A program made the translations under genes and the position numbers. From Streptomyces drozdowiczii (GTDB lineage: Bacteria; Actinomycetota; Actinomycetes; Streptomycetales; Streptomycetaceae), in contig NZ_CP098740.1 in assembly GCF_026167665.1 (NCBI RefSeq), positions 5,580,001-5,644,000 on the forward strand: a stretch of DNA of 64,000 nt, written 5' to 3'. The notes under the pieces are model-generated. The model saw only the letters and a list, made by a program, of their open reading frames with translations. It had not been told where the DNA came from and did not search any database. This document shows positions 1-8,769 of this stretch, piece by piece (the first letter of the stretch is position 1; every line of letters begins with the position of its first letter).

Positions 1-654
1 GTCTCCGCGGCGGAGATCAAGCAGATCAAGGACTCCGCGGGCGGCAACGCGGGCGCCCTGCGCATCGAGCACACCCCGGGCAAGTTCAACAAGCTGATCG
101 CCGGCGGTGACGCGATCTACGCCCCCGGCTGGCGCTGTTCCCTCGGGTTCAACGTCCACAGCGGCAGCACGTACTACTTCCTGACCGCCGGCCACTGCAC
201 CGACGGCAACCCGCCCTGGTACACCAACTCCTCGAACAGCACCTACATAGGCCCGACGGTCGGCTCCAGCTTCCCGACCAACGACTACGGAATCGTGCGC
301 TACGACAACACCTCGCTCGCCCACCCGGGCAAGGTCGGCAGCGTCACCATCACCGGCGCGGCCAACGCCACGGTCGGCATGTCGGTGACCCGCCGGGGCT
401 CCACGACCGGCATCCACAGCGGCACCGTCACCGGGCTCAACGCCACGGTCAACTACGGCAACGGTGACGTCGTCTACGGCATGATCAAGACCAACGTGTG
501 CGCCGAGGGCGGCGACTCGGGCGGTCCGCTCTACTCCGGCAGCAAGGCCATCGGCCTGACCTCCGGCGGCAGCGGCAACTGCAGCTCCGGCGGTACGACG
601 TTCTTCCAGCCGGTCACCGAGGCGCTGAGCGCGTACGGCGTCACCCTGAACTGA
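1..654 (+). CDS. Secreted S1-family serine protease (streptogrisin/alpha-lytic type), 5' partial
   Basis: The reading frame is open from the first base to a TGA at 652-654, so the signal peptide and most of the propeptide lie outside the window. The chymotrypsin-like catalytic triad is visible: His in TAGHC (codon at 193), Asp in NDYGIV (codon at 283) and Ser in GGDSGGP (codon at 517). Cysteine pairs flank the His and Ser loops, as in streptogrisins A to D and alpha-lytic protease. The family is made as a secreted proenzyme whose pro-region folds the protease and is then removed. The first ~35 codons look like the end of such a pro-region, and the mature domain probably begins near the IAGG sequence around base 91. 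Family assignment is secure; substrate preference cannot be told. A strong hairpin follows the stop. Confidence 0.93.
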   Translation, partial: VSAAEIKQIKDSAGGNAGALRIEHTPGKFNKLIAGGDAIYAPGWRCSLGFNVHSGSTYYFLTAGHCTDGNPPWYTNSSNSTYIGPTVGSSFPTNDYGIVRYDNTSLAHPGKVGSVTITGAANATVGMSVTRRGSTTGIHSGTVTGLNATVNYGNGDVVYGMIKTNVCAEGGDSGGPLYSGSKAIGLTSGGSGNCSSGGTTFFQPVTEALSAYGVTLN

Positions 655-672
655 CGCCCGGTCCCGTACGGA

Positions 673-704
673 CACATGGCCCCCGGTCCGCCGGGGGCCA
701 TGTG
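673..704. terminator. Bidirectional hairpin terminator between convergent genes
   Basis: A perfect 12-bp inverted repeat (673-684 with 693-704, arm CACATGGCCCCC) encloses an 8-nt loop. It sits between the stop of the protease gene and the stop of the convergent phospholipase gene. There is no U-tract, which is usual for Streptomyces terminators. Confidence 0.85.
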
Positions 705-716
705 CGTGCGAGGGGA

Positions 717-1202
717 TCAGCCTCTGCCCGCGCCCGCCCCGGCCGGTGCCACGCCGAAGATGTCCACCGCGTGGTAGTACGTCCAGGCCGTGGCGTCGCA
801 CGAGGTCCGCTTGGCGCCGGAGTAGGCGGCGCACACGCGCTTGAGGTCCGCGTAGAGCGCGTTGTCGAGCCGGGCCTTGTTGGCGGAGAAGGTGCCGGCG
901 GCCTTGTAGTTCCGGTACCCGAAGTCATGGCGGGCGCAGGCCGTCTGGAACGGGAAGCCGAAGGGGTTGTCGGGCGAGGTACTGCAGTAGTCCGTCGACC
1001 AGTCGAAGCCGTACGCGGACCAGGCGCCCTTGTTGTTGCGGGCGGAGTTCCACGCGTTGTAGCTGGACGCGCTCGTCTGCGTCCAGGAACTGAGGACCTG
1101 GGGCTTGTCCGCGGGGGCCGCCGAGGCGGAGGCGGTGGGCAGCAGGGTGAGCGGGAGCGAGAGGCCGAGGGCGGCGAGCAGGGTGGCGACGCGACGGCGC
1201 AT
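717..1202 (-). CDS. Secreted prokaryotic phospholipase A2
   Basis: The 161-residue product has a signal peptide (RR start, hydrophobic core, AxA-type cleavage near residue 29). The mature domain has the size of bacterial PLA2 from Streptomyces violaceoruber. The motif CARHDFGYRNY at residues 89-99 carries the catalytic His92-Asp93 pair typical of the family, and four cysteines could form two disulfides. The enzyme would hydrolyse the sn-2 acyl ester of phospholipids outside the cell, with calcium. The ATG at 1200-1202 is preferred over an upstream in-frame ATG (1280) because GGAGG lies just ahead of it and a signal peptide follows at once. The gene is monocistronic and convergent with the protease. 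It fits the extracellular degradative set of this region, which also includes a lipase and an esterase. Confidence 0.9.
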   Translation of the reverse strand: MRRRVATLLAALGLSLPLTLLPTASASAAPADKPQVLSSWTQTSASSYNAWNSARNNKGAWSAYGFDWSTDYCSTSPDNPFGFPFQTACARHDFGYRNYKAAGTFSANKARLDNALYADLKRVCAAYSGAKRTSCDATAWTYYHAVDIFGVAPAGAGAGRG

Positions 1203-1339
1203 GGGCAACCTCCGTGGGGTGAGGGGCGGTTGGTGCGAACGCGCGGATGCGCGAGATCGCACCAGGATGCCGCCATGCACCTGTCACGCCTAGGGGCGTG
1301 CGGTGGCTGTCCGGTGTCGTGCGCCGTACCGGGTACGCA

Positions 1340-1891
1340 TCAGCGGGCGCGCCGCCGCCCCAGCAGGCGGGCCTGCTCCTTCTTCAGTTCGGCGAATCCC
1401 CGCCGCGCGTACACGGCTATCTCCTGACTGGGGAACGGTACGACCGAGAGGTGCTGTTCATGATTGCCCCGCGACCACCGGGCGGCCGTGATCTCGTAAC
1501 CCGAGACATGGGCGCACAGCTGGAGCAGGAGGGGCGGCATCACCGGCTCGCTCAGGAGGTCGGCGTGGGCGAGGACGAGATCGCGCATGGCCCGGATGTT
1601 CGGGAGGAAGACGCTCGTGACCCACAGCCGCCACTCGGCGAGTTCCTCCTCGGTGGGTGGCGTCTCGTGGACGAAGGGGGATCTGCCGTCGGGGCGGGCG
1701 TTGTGCTCCAGGAACGCGGCGAAGATGCGGCTGTTGGCCTCGGTGAGGGCCAACAGGGGGCCGTAGAAGTCGCCGAGCTGGCGGTTCACCCGGGCGAGGC
1801 GTTCCTGGCGCTGCGAGAGGCGCAGCCCGTTGAGATAGGTGAGGGCATAGCCGGCGAACGCGAGCCCGACGGTGACGGCCAGTGTGATCAT
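1340..1891 (-). CDS. Hypothetical protein with one N-terminal membrane segment
   Basis: A 183-residue protein that I do not recognise. Residues 1-22 form a hydrophobic helix without a cleavage site. A charged region with Arg/Gln-rich heptads follows (around residues 25-45, possibly coiled coil), then a mostly helical cytoplasmic part. The C-terminus is strongly basic. The start ATG lies 12 bases beyond the stop of the upstream frameshifted membrane protein, so the two are probably co-transcribed. Length and codon usage are those of a normal Streptomyces gene. No catalytic motif is visible, and the function is unknown. Confidence 0.7.
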   Translation of the reverse strand: MITLAVTVGLAFAGYALTYLNGLRLSQRQERLARVNRQLGDFYGPLLALTEANSRIFAAFLEHNARPDGRSPFVHETPPTEEELAEWRLWVTSVFLPNIRAMRDLVLAHADLLSEPVMPPLLLQLCAHVSGYEITAARWSRGNHEQHLSVVPFPSQEIAVYARRGFAELKKEQARLLGRRRAR

Positions 1892-1902
1892 GGGCGCCGA
1901 TG

Positions 1903-2927
1903 CTAACCGGGGGACGCCTCCGCCGTCGCCGGTCGGTTCGGCTTTTTGCGCATCGCCGTCAGCAGCGTGCCGGCCGTGCCCGCCACCGCCCAGGCGGACA
2001 GGACCAGCAGGGGGCCGGTCACCGCGTTGCCGTGGAAGTACGCGATCGAGCGGGCCGTCCAGGTCGAGGCGCCCGGGGCAGGGCGGGGCCGATCGCGCGC
2101 CAGAAGTCCGGGAGCATCGGGAGCGGGAAGGCGCCGCCCGCGCTCGGGTTGCCCGCGATGACCACGAGCAGGACGGCCAGGCCGATGCCGACGATGCCGG
2201 TCAGCCCCTCCAGGGCGAGGGTGATCATGCCGACCGCGAAGACGGTCAGCGCGCCCAGGCCCGACAGCCCCCAGAAGCTGCCGGGCAGCGCGTCGAGGAT
2301 CGGGCCGATGACGAGCGCGCCGCCGATGCCGCCCGCGATCGCGTACAGCGCCATGACCCCGGTCCGGATCAGCGCGCGCTGCCGGTTGGCGGGGCGGGTG
2401 CCCGCGCTGATCGCCAGGATCGAGGCGCACAGATAGCCGCCGACGCACCAGCCCACCGCCAGGTAGAACGCGGACAGCCCGTCGAAGTCCTGGCGCGAGG
2501 CCGGGGCCACGTCGACGGCGCGCACGGTGCGCCGCTCGGCCGCCTCCGCCTCCTTGACGATCTTCGTGAGCGAGGTGGCCAGGACGGTGCCCCCGCCGGA
2601 GGCGACCAGCACGGTGTCCCTCGCGCCCCGGGGGTCCACGATCAGGGCGCCGTCGAGCTCGCGGTCGAGGATCTGCCGACGGGCGGTCGCCTCGTCGGAG
2701 ACCGTACGCGGGTCGAGCGGGCCGCCGGGGAGGCCGTCCAGCTGGGCGACGAGCCGGGCGGACGCCTGCTGGGGCGCGACGACGCCGAAGGGGACGTCCG
2801 TCGGCTTCGGGTGGTGCAGCGCTCCGATGTAGGACGCGATGAACAGCAGCTGGAGCGCCAGCACCCCGATGACGAGCAGAGCGGCTCGGGGTGTGACGGC
2901 GTTCCGCACCTCGTCGGCGAAAGTCAT
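1903..2927 (-). pseudogene. YhgE/Pip or DUF3533-like membrane protein, interrupted by a -1 frameshift
   Basis: The N-terminal part (from ATG 2925-2927) has a membrane helix at residues 18-38. A soluble extracytoplasmic domain follows, then several membrane helices, a layout typical of YhgE/Pip-like DUF3533 proteins related to ABC-2 permeases. Near 2075-2078 the frame breaks. Beyond the motif FWRAIGPALP the original frame would run into basic nonsense. The expected last helix (GPLLVLSAWAVAGTAG) and a C-terminus ending AEASPG continue in another frame to the TAG at 1903-1905. One extra G in the run at 2075-2078 restores a 341-codon gene. This may be a genuine recent mutation or a homopolymer sequencing error. 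The gene is divergent from dnaE2 and probably co-transcribed with the small protein downstream. Function is unknown. Confidence 0.75.
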
Positions 2928-3030
2928 GCCCCCACGCTCCGGGCTGCCCCTCGCGCGCGCAGTCGGGGCGCGGCCGAACGGCGGAAGCGGAGGGCTGCCT
3001 GACCGGGGGAGATCGGGCGGACGCCGAGTA

Positions 3031-3046
3031 TCGTACGAGTGTTCGA
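3031..3046 (+). promoter_or_regulatory. LexA (SOS) box upstream of dnaE2
   Basis: The sequence TCGTAC-GAGT-GTTCGA matches the actinobacterial SOS box TCGAAC-N4-GTTCGA at 11 of 12 defined positions. It lies 65-80 bases ahead of the chosen dnaE2 start. DnaE2 is damage-inducible through LexA in mycobacteria and streptomycetes, so the placement fits. Confidence 0.8.
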
Positions 3047-3110
3047 AACTTGGTTTATGGTGGAGAGCGAGGGGGTGGCCAGCGCGTACGAATCGGTTCA
3101 GGAGGTGCAG

Positions 3111-6100
3111 GTGCCAGGGTTCACGCATCTGCATACCGCCTCCGGGTTCTCCCTGCGGTACGGGGCCTCGCACCCGGAGCGGCTGGCGGAGCGCGCCGCC
3201 GAGCGCGGCCTGGACGCCCTCGCGCTGACCGACCGGGACACCCTGGCCGGGGCGGTCCGGTTCGCCCGGGCCTGCGAGCGGGAAGGGGTGCGCCCGCTGT
3301 TCGGGGCGGACCTCGCGGTGGGGCCGTCGGGGGAGGGCGGGCCCGTCCGGCGCCCCCGCACCCCCGCCCGTGGGGGTGTCTTTGTCGATGAATCGGCACC
3401 CCGGGTCACCTTCCTCGCCCGCGACGGCGCCCTGGGCTGGGCCGAGCTGTGCCGGCTGGTCACCGCCGCCCACGCCGCCGTCCCCGAGGGCGGCCGGCCC
3501 CTGCTCGACCGGACCGCCCTGCCCGCCGAAGGGCTCACCGTGCTGCTCGGCCCCGCCTCCGACGTGGGCCGGGCCCTGTCGGCGGGCCGCCCCGACCTGG
3601 CCGCCGCCCTCCTCGCCCCCTGGCGCGAGCTGTACGGCGACGGCCTGCGCCTCGAAGCCGTCCACCACGGGCGGACCGGCACCGGGCCCGGTTCGCTGCG
3701 GCTCGCCGCCCGTACCGTCGGCCTCGCCGCCGAGCAGGGCGTACGGGCCGTCCTGACCAACGCCGTCCGGTACGCCGACCCGGGACAGGGCCCGGTCGCC
3801 GACGTGCTCGACGCCGCCCGCCGCCTCGTCCCCGTCGACCCGCGCCGCGCCCCGCTCGACAGCGGTGAGCGCTGGCTCAAGGACGCCCGCGCGATGGCGG
3901 AGACCGCCGAGCGGGTCACCTCCGCCGCCGGGCTCGGCGCCGGTGCCGGGGCGCGGCTGCTCGCGGAGACCCGGGACACCGCCGAGGCGTGCGTGGTGGA
4001 CCCCGGGGGCGACATCGGACTCGGCTCCGTCCACTTCCCCGAACCCGGCCTCGTCGGCGCGGGCCGGCGCACCGCCCAGCGGGTGCTGGCCTCCCGCGCC
4101 GCCGCCGGCATGGTCCTGCGCGGCTACGACCGCAGGCCGGAGTACTGGGACCGGATGCACCACGAGCTGGACATCATCGCCCACCACGGCTTCGCCTCGT
4201 ACTTCCTGACGGTCGCCCAGGTGGTGGACGACGTACGCGCGATGAAGGTGCGGGTGGCCGCCCGGGGCTCCGGGGCCGGTTCGCTGGTCAACCACCTCCT
4301 CGGCATCGCCCACGCCGACCCGGTCGAGCACGGGCTGCTGATGGAGCGCTTCCTGTCCAAGCGCCGCTTCGTGCTGCCCGACATCGACATCGACGTGGAG
4401 TCGGCCCGCCGCCTCGACGTCTACCGCGCGATCATCGACCGCTTCGGCGCCGAGCGGGTCGCCACCGTCGCCATGCCCGAGACCTACCGGGTGCGCCACG
4501 CCATCCGCGACGTCGGCGCCGCGCTCTCCATGAACCCGGCCGAGACCGACCGGCTCGCCAAGGCGTTCCCGCACATCCGGGCCCGCGACGCCCGCGCGGC
4601 CATGGAGGAACTGCCCGAGCTGCGCGAGGTCGCGAAGACCAAGGAGGCGTACGGGAGGCTGTGGGAGCTGGTGGAGGCGCTGGACGCACTGCCGCGCGGC
4701 GTCGCCATGCACCCGTGCGGGGTCCTCCTCTCGGACGCCTCGCTGCTGCGCCGCACCCCCGTCATGCCCACCAGCGGCGAGGGCTTCCCGATGTCCCAGT
4801 TCGACAAGGAGGACGTGGAGCACCTCGGGCTGCTCAAGCTGGACGTGCTGGGCGTGCGGATGCAGTCGGCGATGGCGCACGCGGTCGCCGAGGTGAAGCG
4901 GGCCTCGGGGCGCGAGGTGGACCTGGACGCCGTGGAGCCGGGCGACCCGCGCACGTACCAGCTGATCAGGACGGCCGAGACGCTGGGCTGCTTCCAGATC
5001 GAGTCGCCCGGCCAGCGCGACCTGGTCGGCAGGCTCCAGCCGGAGAACTTCCACGATCTGGTGGTCGACATCTCGCTGTTCCGGCCGGGTCCGGTCTCCG
5101 CCGACATGGTCCGCCCGTTCATCGAGGCCCGGCACGGCCGCGCGCCGGTCCGCTATCCGCACCCCGACCTGGAGGCCCCGCTGCGCGAGACGTACGGCGT
5201 GGTGGTCTTCCACGAGCAGATCATCCAGATGGTCGACATCATGACCGGCTGCGGCCGCGACGAGGCCGACCGGGTCAGGCGCGGGCTCTCCCACCCCGAG
5301 TCCCAGCCCCTGATCAGGGTCTGGTTCGCCCAGCACGCGGCGGCGCGCAAGTACGACGCGGAGGTCATCGCGCGCGCCTGGGAGATCATCGAGGCGTTCG
5401 GCAGCTACGGCTTCTGCAAGGCGCACGCGGTGGCCTTCGCCGTGCCCACGTACCAGTCGGCCTGGCTGAAGGCGCACCACCCGGCGGCCTTCTACGCCGG
5501 GCTGCTCACCCACGACCCCGGGATGTACCCGAAGCGGCTGCTGCTCGCCGACGCCCGGCGGCGCGGGGTGCCCGTGCTGCCGTTGGACGTGAACCGGTCG
5601 GCGGCCGCCCATCGAATCGAACTGGTGTCTGACGAGGGGGAGAGGGCGGAGCGCTGGGGGCTGCGGCTCGCGCTCTCCGACGTGCACGGCATCAGTGAGG
5701 CCGAGGTCGCCCGGATCGAGGCCGGTCAGCCCTACAGCTCCCTGCTGGACTTCTGGCAGCGGGCCCGGCCGGGAAAGCCGGCCGCCGAACGGCTGGCCCA
5801 GGTCGGCGCGCTCGACGCGTTCGGGGCCAACCGGCGCGACCTGCTGCTGCACCTGTCCGAGCTGCACCGCGCCCAGCGCGGCGCGGGCTCCGGCGCGCAG
5901 CTCCCGCTCGGCGGCGGGCACCGCACCGCGTCCGTCGGGCTGCCCGACCTCAACGAGGCGGAACGGCTCAGCGCCGAGCTGGGCGTGCTGAGCATGGACG
6001 TCTCGCGCCATCTGATGAGCGATCACCACGCCTTTCTGAAGGAGCTGGGGGCGGTCTCGGCCAAGCGGCTGCGGGAGGCGCGGCACGGGGAGACCGTGCT

Positions 6101-6581
6101 GGTCGCGGGCGCCAAGGCGGCGACCCAGACCCCGCCCATCCGCTCCGGCCGCCGGGTCGTCTTCACCACCCTGGACGACGGTACGGGCCTGGTCGACCTG
6201 GCCTTCTTCGACGACAGCCACGCCGCCTGCGCGCACACCGTCTTCCACTCCTGGCTGCTCCTTGTGCGCGGGGTGGTGCAGCGGCGCGGGGCGCGCAGTC
6301 TGAGCGTGGTCGGCGCGGCGGCCTGGAACCTGGCGGAGCTGGCCGAGCTGCGGCGCACCGGCGGACTCGACGCGGTCGCGGAGCGGCTGGCGCGGGTGCC
6401 GGAGCCGGAAGCGGAGGCCGGGGATCCGCCGTCGGACGAGTCTCCGGCCGGTGACGGCGGGCGGCGCATCCGGATGCCCACCGGTTACGAGATGAACCCC
6501 TGGGCCGACCTCAAGCCGCCCGGAGAAGGACTGCCCACCGGAAGGAAGCTGTGGCACCAGAGCCCGGGGAGCGCGGGATGA
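3111..6581 (+). CDS. dnaE2: Error-prone DNA polymerase III alpha subunit DnaE2
   Basis: The 1156-residue product is a C-family polymerase for damage-induced mutagenesis and translesion synthesis. It begins with a PHP domain (FTHLHTASGFSLRYG at the N-terminus). Then come the palm signatures RGSGAGSLVNHLLG, the catalytic PDIDID around residue 423, CFQIES and FRPGP. A helix-hairpin-helix region and a C-terminal OB fold (VVFTTLDDGTGLVDLAFF) follow. Its length is that of DnaE2, not DnaE1. The GTG at 3111 is chosen because AGGAGG sits 5 bases ahead and the PHP motif starts immediately; in-frame ATGs at 3039 and 3057 would overlap or adjoin the LexA box. The stop overlaps the start of the ImuB-like gene by ATGA, so the two are translationally coupled. 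SOS induction is expected through the box at 3031-3046. Confidence 0.95.
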   Translation: MPGFTHLHTASGFSLRYGASHPERLAERAAERGLDALALTDRDTLAGAVRFARACEREGVRPLFGADLAVGPSGEGGPVRRPRTPARGGVFVDESAPRVTFLARDGALGWAELCRLVTAAHAAVPEGGRPLLDRTALPAEGLTVLLGPASDVGRALSAGRPDLAAALLAPWRELYGDGLRLEAVHHGRTGTGPGSLRLAARTVGLAAEQGVRAVLTNAVRYADPGQGPVADVLDAARRLVPVDPRRAPLDSGERWLKDARAMAETAERVTSAAGLGAGAGARLLAETRDTAEACVVDPGGDIGLGSVHFPEPGLVGAGRRTAQRVLASRAAAGMVLRGYDRRPEYWDRMHHELDIIAHHGFASYFLTVAQVVDDVRAMKVRVAARGSGAGSLVNHLLGIAHADPVEHGLLMERFLSKRRFVLPDIDIDVESARRLDVYRAIIDRFGAERVATVAMPETYRVRHAIRDVGAALSMNPAETDRLAKAFPHIRARDARAAMEELPELREVAKTKEAYGRLWELVEALDALPRGVAMHPCGVLLSDASLLRRTPVMPTSGEGFPMSQFDKEDVEHLGLLKLDVLGVRMQSAMAHAVAEVKRASGREVDLDAVEPGDPRTYQLIRTAETLGCFQIESPGQRDLVGRLQPENFHDLVVDISLFRPGPVSADMVRPFIEARHGRAPVRYPHPDLEAPLRETYGVVVFHEQIIQMVDIMTGCGRDEADRVRRGLSHPESQPLIRVWFAQHAAARKYDAEVIARAWEIIEAFGSYGFCKAHAVAFAVPTYQSAWLKAHHPAAFYAGLLTHDPGMYPKRLLLADARRRGVPVLPLDVNRSAAAHRIELVSDEGERAERWGLRLALSDVHGISEAEVARIEAGQPYSSLLDFWQRARPGKPAAERLAQVGALDAFGANRRDLLLHLSELHRAQRGAGSGAQLPLGGGHRTASVGLPDLNEAERLSAELGVLSMDVSRHLMSDHHAFLKELGAVSAKRLREARHGETVLVAGAKAATQTPPIRSGRRVVFTTLDDGTGLVDLAFFDDSHAACAHTVFHSWLLLVRGVVQRRGARSLSVVGAAAWNLAELAELRRTGGLDAVAERLARVPEPEAEAGDPPSDESPAGDGGRRIRMPTGYEMNPWADLKPPGEGLPTGRKLWHQSPGSAG

Positions 6582-7618
6582 CCGGGGCGGCCGGGTCGGC
6601 CGGGGCCTCCGAGGCGGCCGGAGCCTCCGGGGCGGACATTCTCTGCCTGCGGTTCCGGCGGGTCGGCGGCGGGCTCCCGGACGCCGCCGGGTACGCGGGG
6701 CTGCTCGCCCTGCTCGGCTCGTTCACCCCGGTCGTGGAGGCGGCCCCGCCGGACGGGGCGCTCGCCGATGTGCGCGGCGCGCTGCGCTACTTCGGGCGCG
6801 ACGTGCGGGGCCTGGCCTCGGTGATCCGGGTCCGCGCGCTGGCCCTGCACGGGGTGGACTGCGCGATCGGGGCCGCCCCGAACCCGATGCTGGCCCGGAT
6901 GGCGCTGCGGCAGGCCGCGCCCGGGACGACCTTCGTGGTGCCCGCCGACGGGGTGGCCGCCTTCCTCGCGGACCGGCCGGCCGCCGCGCTGGACGGCGTC
7001 GGGGCGGCGACGGCCCGGACGCTGTGCGGGTACGGGCTCGACTCCGTCGGCCGGATCGCGGCGGCCCCGCTCGGCACCCTGCAACGGATCACCGGGACGC
7101 GGACCGGGCGCGACCTGTGGGAGCGGGCGCACGGCATCGACCGCACCGCCGTCCGGCCGAACGCCGCCGCCCGCTCGGTCGCCGCCGAGCGCACCTTCCC
7201 GCGCGACGAGCTGGACCGGGAGCGGCAGCGCCGCGCGCTCCTGTCGCTCACCGAGGAGCTGGGGGCGCGGATGCGCGGCGAGGGGCAGGTGTGCCGCGCG
7301 CTCGCGGTCTCCGTGCGCTACGCCGACCGCACCGGCTACTCGACGCTGACCCGGAGCCGTACGCTCCGCGAGCCCACCGCCCACTCCGCGGAGCTCACCG
7401 CGCTCGCGTACCGCATCCACGACTCGTTCGGGCTGCAACGGGCCCGGGTGCGGGGGATCGGGCTGCGCGCGGAGGGGCTGGGCGAGGCCGAACGGGCGGC
7501 CCGGCAGCTGAGCTTCGACCCGGTGGACGAGCGGGCCCGGCGGATCGAGGCGGTCGCGGACCGGCTGCGGGAGCGGTTCGGCCCCCGGGCCGTGATGCCG
7601 GGGCGGCTGGCGGCCTGA
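6578..7618 (+). CDS. imuB: ImuB-like, catalytically degenerate Y-family polymerase
   Basis: The 346-residue protein has the Y-family palm, helix-hairpin-helix (LDGVGAATARTLCGYG) and little-finger domains. It lacks both acidic catalytic motifs. The usual DMDxFFA stretch is replaced by ADILCLRFRR, and the SxDE motif by DGALADVRGALRYFGRD. It is therefore expected to be a non-polymerising adaptor like mycobacterial ImuB, which tethers DnaE2 to the sliding clamp. A candidate clamp-binding motif QLSF lies at residues 310-313. The ATG at 6578 overlaps the dnaE2 stop (ATGA); a GTG at 6551 is an alternative. There is no recognisable imuA-prime gene nearby. The stop is followed by an intergenic region with the lipase promoter. 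Confidence 0.85.
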   Translation: MTGAAGSAGASEAAGASGADILCLRFRRVGGGLPDAAGYAGLLALLGSFTPVVEAAPPDGALADVRGALRYFGRDVRGLASVIRVRALALHGVDCAIGAAPNPMLARMALRQAAPGTTFVVPADGVAAFLADRPAAALDGVGAATARTLCGYGLDSVGRIAAAPLGTLQRITGTRTGRDLWERAHGIDRTAVRPNAAARSVAAERTFPRDELDRERQRRALLSLTEELGARMRGEGQVCRALAVSVRYADRTGYSTLTRSRTLREPTAHSAELTALAYRIHDSFGLQRARVRGIGLRAEGLGEAERAARQLSFDPVDERARRIEAVADRLRERFGPRAVMPGRLAA

Positions 7619-7686
7619 GCGCGGGCCCGCCCCCGCCGCGTGGCCCGCGCACTTTTTACCGACGCGTAACTTCCCAGCGAACCCTA

Positions 7687-7711
7687 CTCATGCGTAATTT
7701 GGCATGAGCAC
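7687..7711 (+). promoter_or_regulatory. Inverted repeat with TTGGCATGAGCAC motif in the lipase promoter region
   Basis: CTCATGC (7687-7693) and GCATGAG (7702-7708) form a 7-bp inverted repeat with an 8-nt spacer. The right half belongs to the longer string TTGGCATGAGCAC (7699-7711). A near-identical string, TTGGCATGAACAC, occurs at 11305-11317 in front of the SGNH esterase gene. It lies about 85 bases ahead of the lipase start and is probably an activator or repressor site common to both exoenzyme genes. Confidence 0.6.
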
Positions 7712-7794
7712 GCAGAACATCAGCGGAAACTTGTGGTCCGGGCCGCAGGGTGCACAGACATCGCAACTCCCTTGAGCCGCAAGGAGACCCCACG

Positions 7795-8688
7795 ATGCTG
7801 CCCTGGACCCGTGCGTCGCGTTCCCCACGCGCTCGCCGGACGCTCGCCGCCCTGCTCCTCGCCGTCGCAGCGGTCGCCACCCCCGCCGCGACCGCGGCGG
7901 CAGCCCCCGCCGCCGCGACGGCCGCCACTTCGCGCGGCTGGAACGACTACTCCTGCAAGCCCTCCGCCGCCCACCCCCGCCCGGTCGTCCTGGTCCACGG
8001 GACCTTCGGGAACTCCGTCGACAACTGGCTCGTCCTCGCCCCCTACCTGGTCAACCGGGGCTACTGCGTCTACTCGCTGGACTACGGCCAGCTGCCCGGT
8101 GTGCCGGTCTTCAACGGGCTCGGCCCGATCGACAAGTCGGCAGGCCAGCTCGCGACCTTCGTCGACAAGGTGCTCGCCTCCACCGGCGCCGCCAAGGCGG
8201 ACATCGTGGGCCACTCGCAGGGCGGCATGATGCCGAACTACTACCTGAAGTTCCTCGGCGGGGCGGCCAAGGTGAACGCCATGATCGGGCTCGCGCCCGA
8301 CAACCACGGCACCACGCTGCTCGGCCTGACCAAGCTCCTGCCGTACTTCCCCGGCGTCGGTGACCTGCTCAACGCCGGTACGCCCGGACTCGCCGACCAG
8401 GTGGCCGGATCGCCCTTCATCAAGAAGCTCAACTCCGTGCCCGACACCGTGCCCGGAGTCCACTACACCGTGATCGCGACCCGGTACGACGAGGTGGTGA
8501 CCCCGTACCGGACCCAGTTCCTGGACGGGCCGGACGTGCGCAACGTCCTGCTCCAGGACCTGTGCCCGGTCGACCTCTCCGAGCACGTCGCCATCGGGAC
8601 CGTCGACCGGATCGCCTACCACGAGGTGGCGAACGCCCTGGACCCGTCGCACGCCACCCGGACCGACTGCGGCTCGGTCATCGGCTAG
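7795..8688 (+). CDS. Secreted triacylglycerol lipase, alpha/beta hydrolase
   Basis: The 297-residue product carries a signal peptide (RSPRARR, hydrophobic core, Ala-rich cleavage region ending near residue 45). The hydrolase domain shows the oxyanion-hole motif VLVHGTFGN near residue 69 and the nucleophile elbow GHSQGG with Ser141. The acid is probably the Asp before EVVTPY, and the His that of LSEHVA. The pattern matches actinobacterial secreted lipases; from memory the S. coelicolor counterpart is SCO1735. It would hydrolyse acylglycerol esters outside the cell. ATG 7795 is preferred over 7750 because AAGGAG precedes it and the signal peptide starts there. The gene stands alone between the SOS cassette and a methyltransferase and ends in a strong hairpin. 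Confidence 0.92.
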   Translation: MLPWTRASRSPRARRTLAALLLAVAAVATPAATAAAAPAAATAATSRGWNDYSCKPSAAHPRPVVLVHGTFGNSVDNWLVLAPYLVNRGYCVYSLDYGQLPGVPVFNGLGPIDKSAGQLATFVDKVLASTGAAKADIVGHSQGGMMPNYYLKFLGGAAKVNAMIGLAPDNHGTTLLGLTKLLPYFPGVGDLLNAGTPGLADQVAGSPFIKKLNSVPDTVPGVHYTVIATRYDEVVTPYRTQFLDGPDVRNVLLQDLCPVDLSEHVAIGTVDRIAYHEVANALDPSHATRTDCGSVIG

Positions 8689-8698
8689 AGCCCCTTGC

Positions 8699-8739
8699 GC
8701 CCCCGTTCCGGTGAGGTCCCTCCTCGCCGGGACGGGGGC
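8699..8739 (+). terminator. Terminator after the lipase gene
   Basis: Left arm 8699-8716 and right arm 8722-8739 pair over 18 positions, 16 Watson-Crick and two G-U, around the loop TCCCT. It starts 11 bases after the lipase stop codon. Confidence 0.85.
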
Positions 8740-8769
8740 GTTGTCAGTGGCGGCTGGCAGGATCGGATC

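Noticed and set aside
1203..1339. TTGGCATGA-type motif ahead of the phospholipase gene
   Set aside because: The promoter region was read for the lipase motif and only a loose GCATGG/GCAT similarity is present, not the 13-base core.
2019..6557. Very long open frame on the strand opposite dnaE2
   Set aside because: Such antisense frames arise automatically from GC-rich third positions; the translation is Gly/Arg/Pro/His-rich with no domain, while the plus strand encodes complete DnaE2. Only its 5' end coincides with the real membrane-protein gene.
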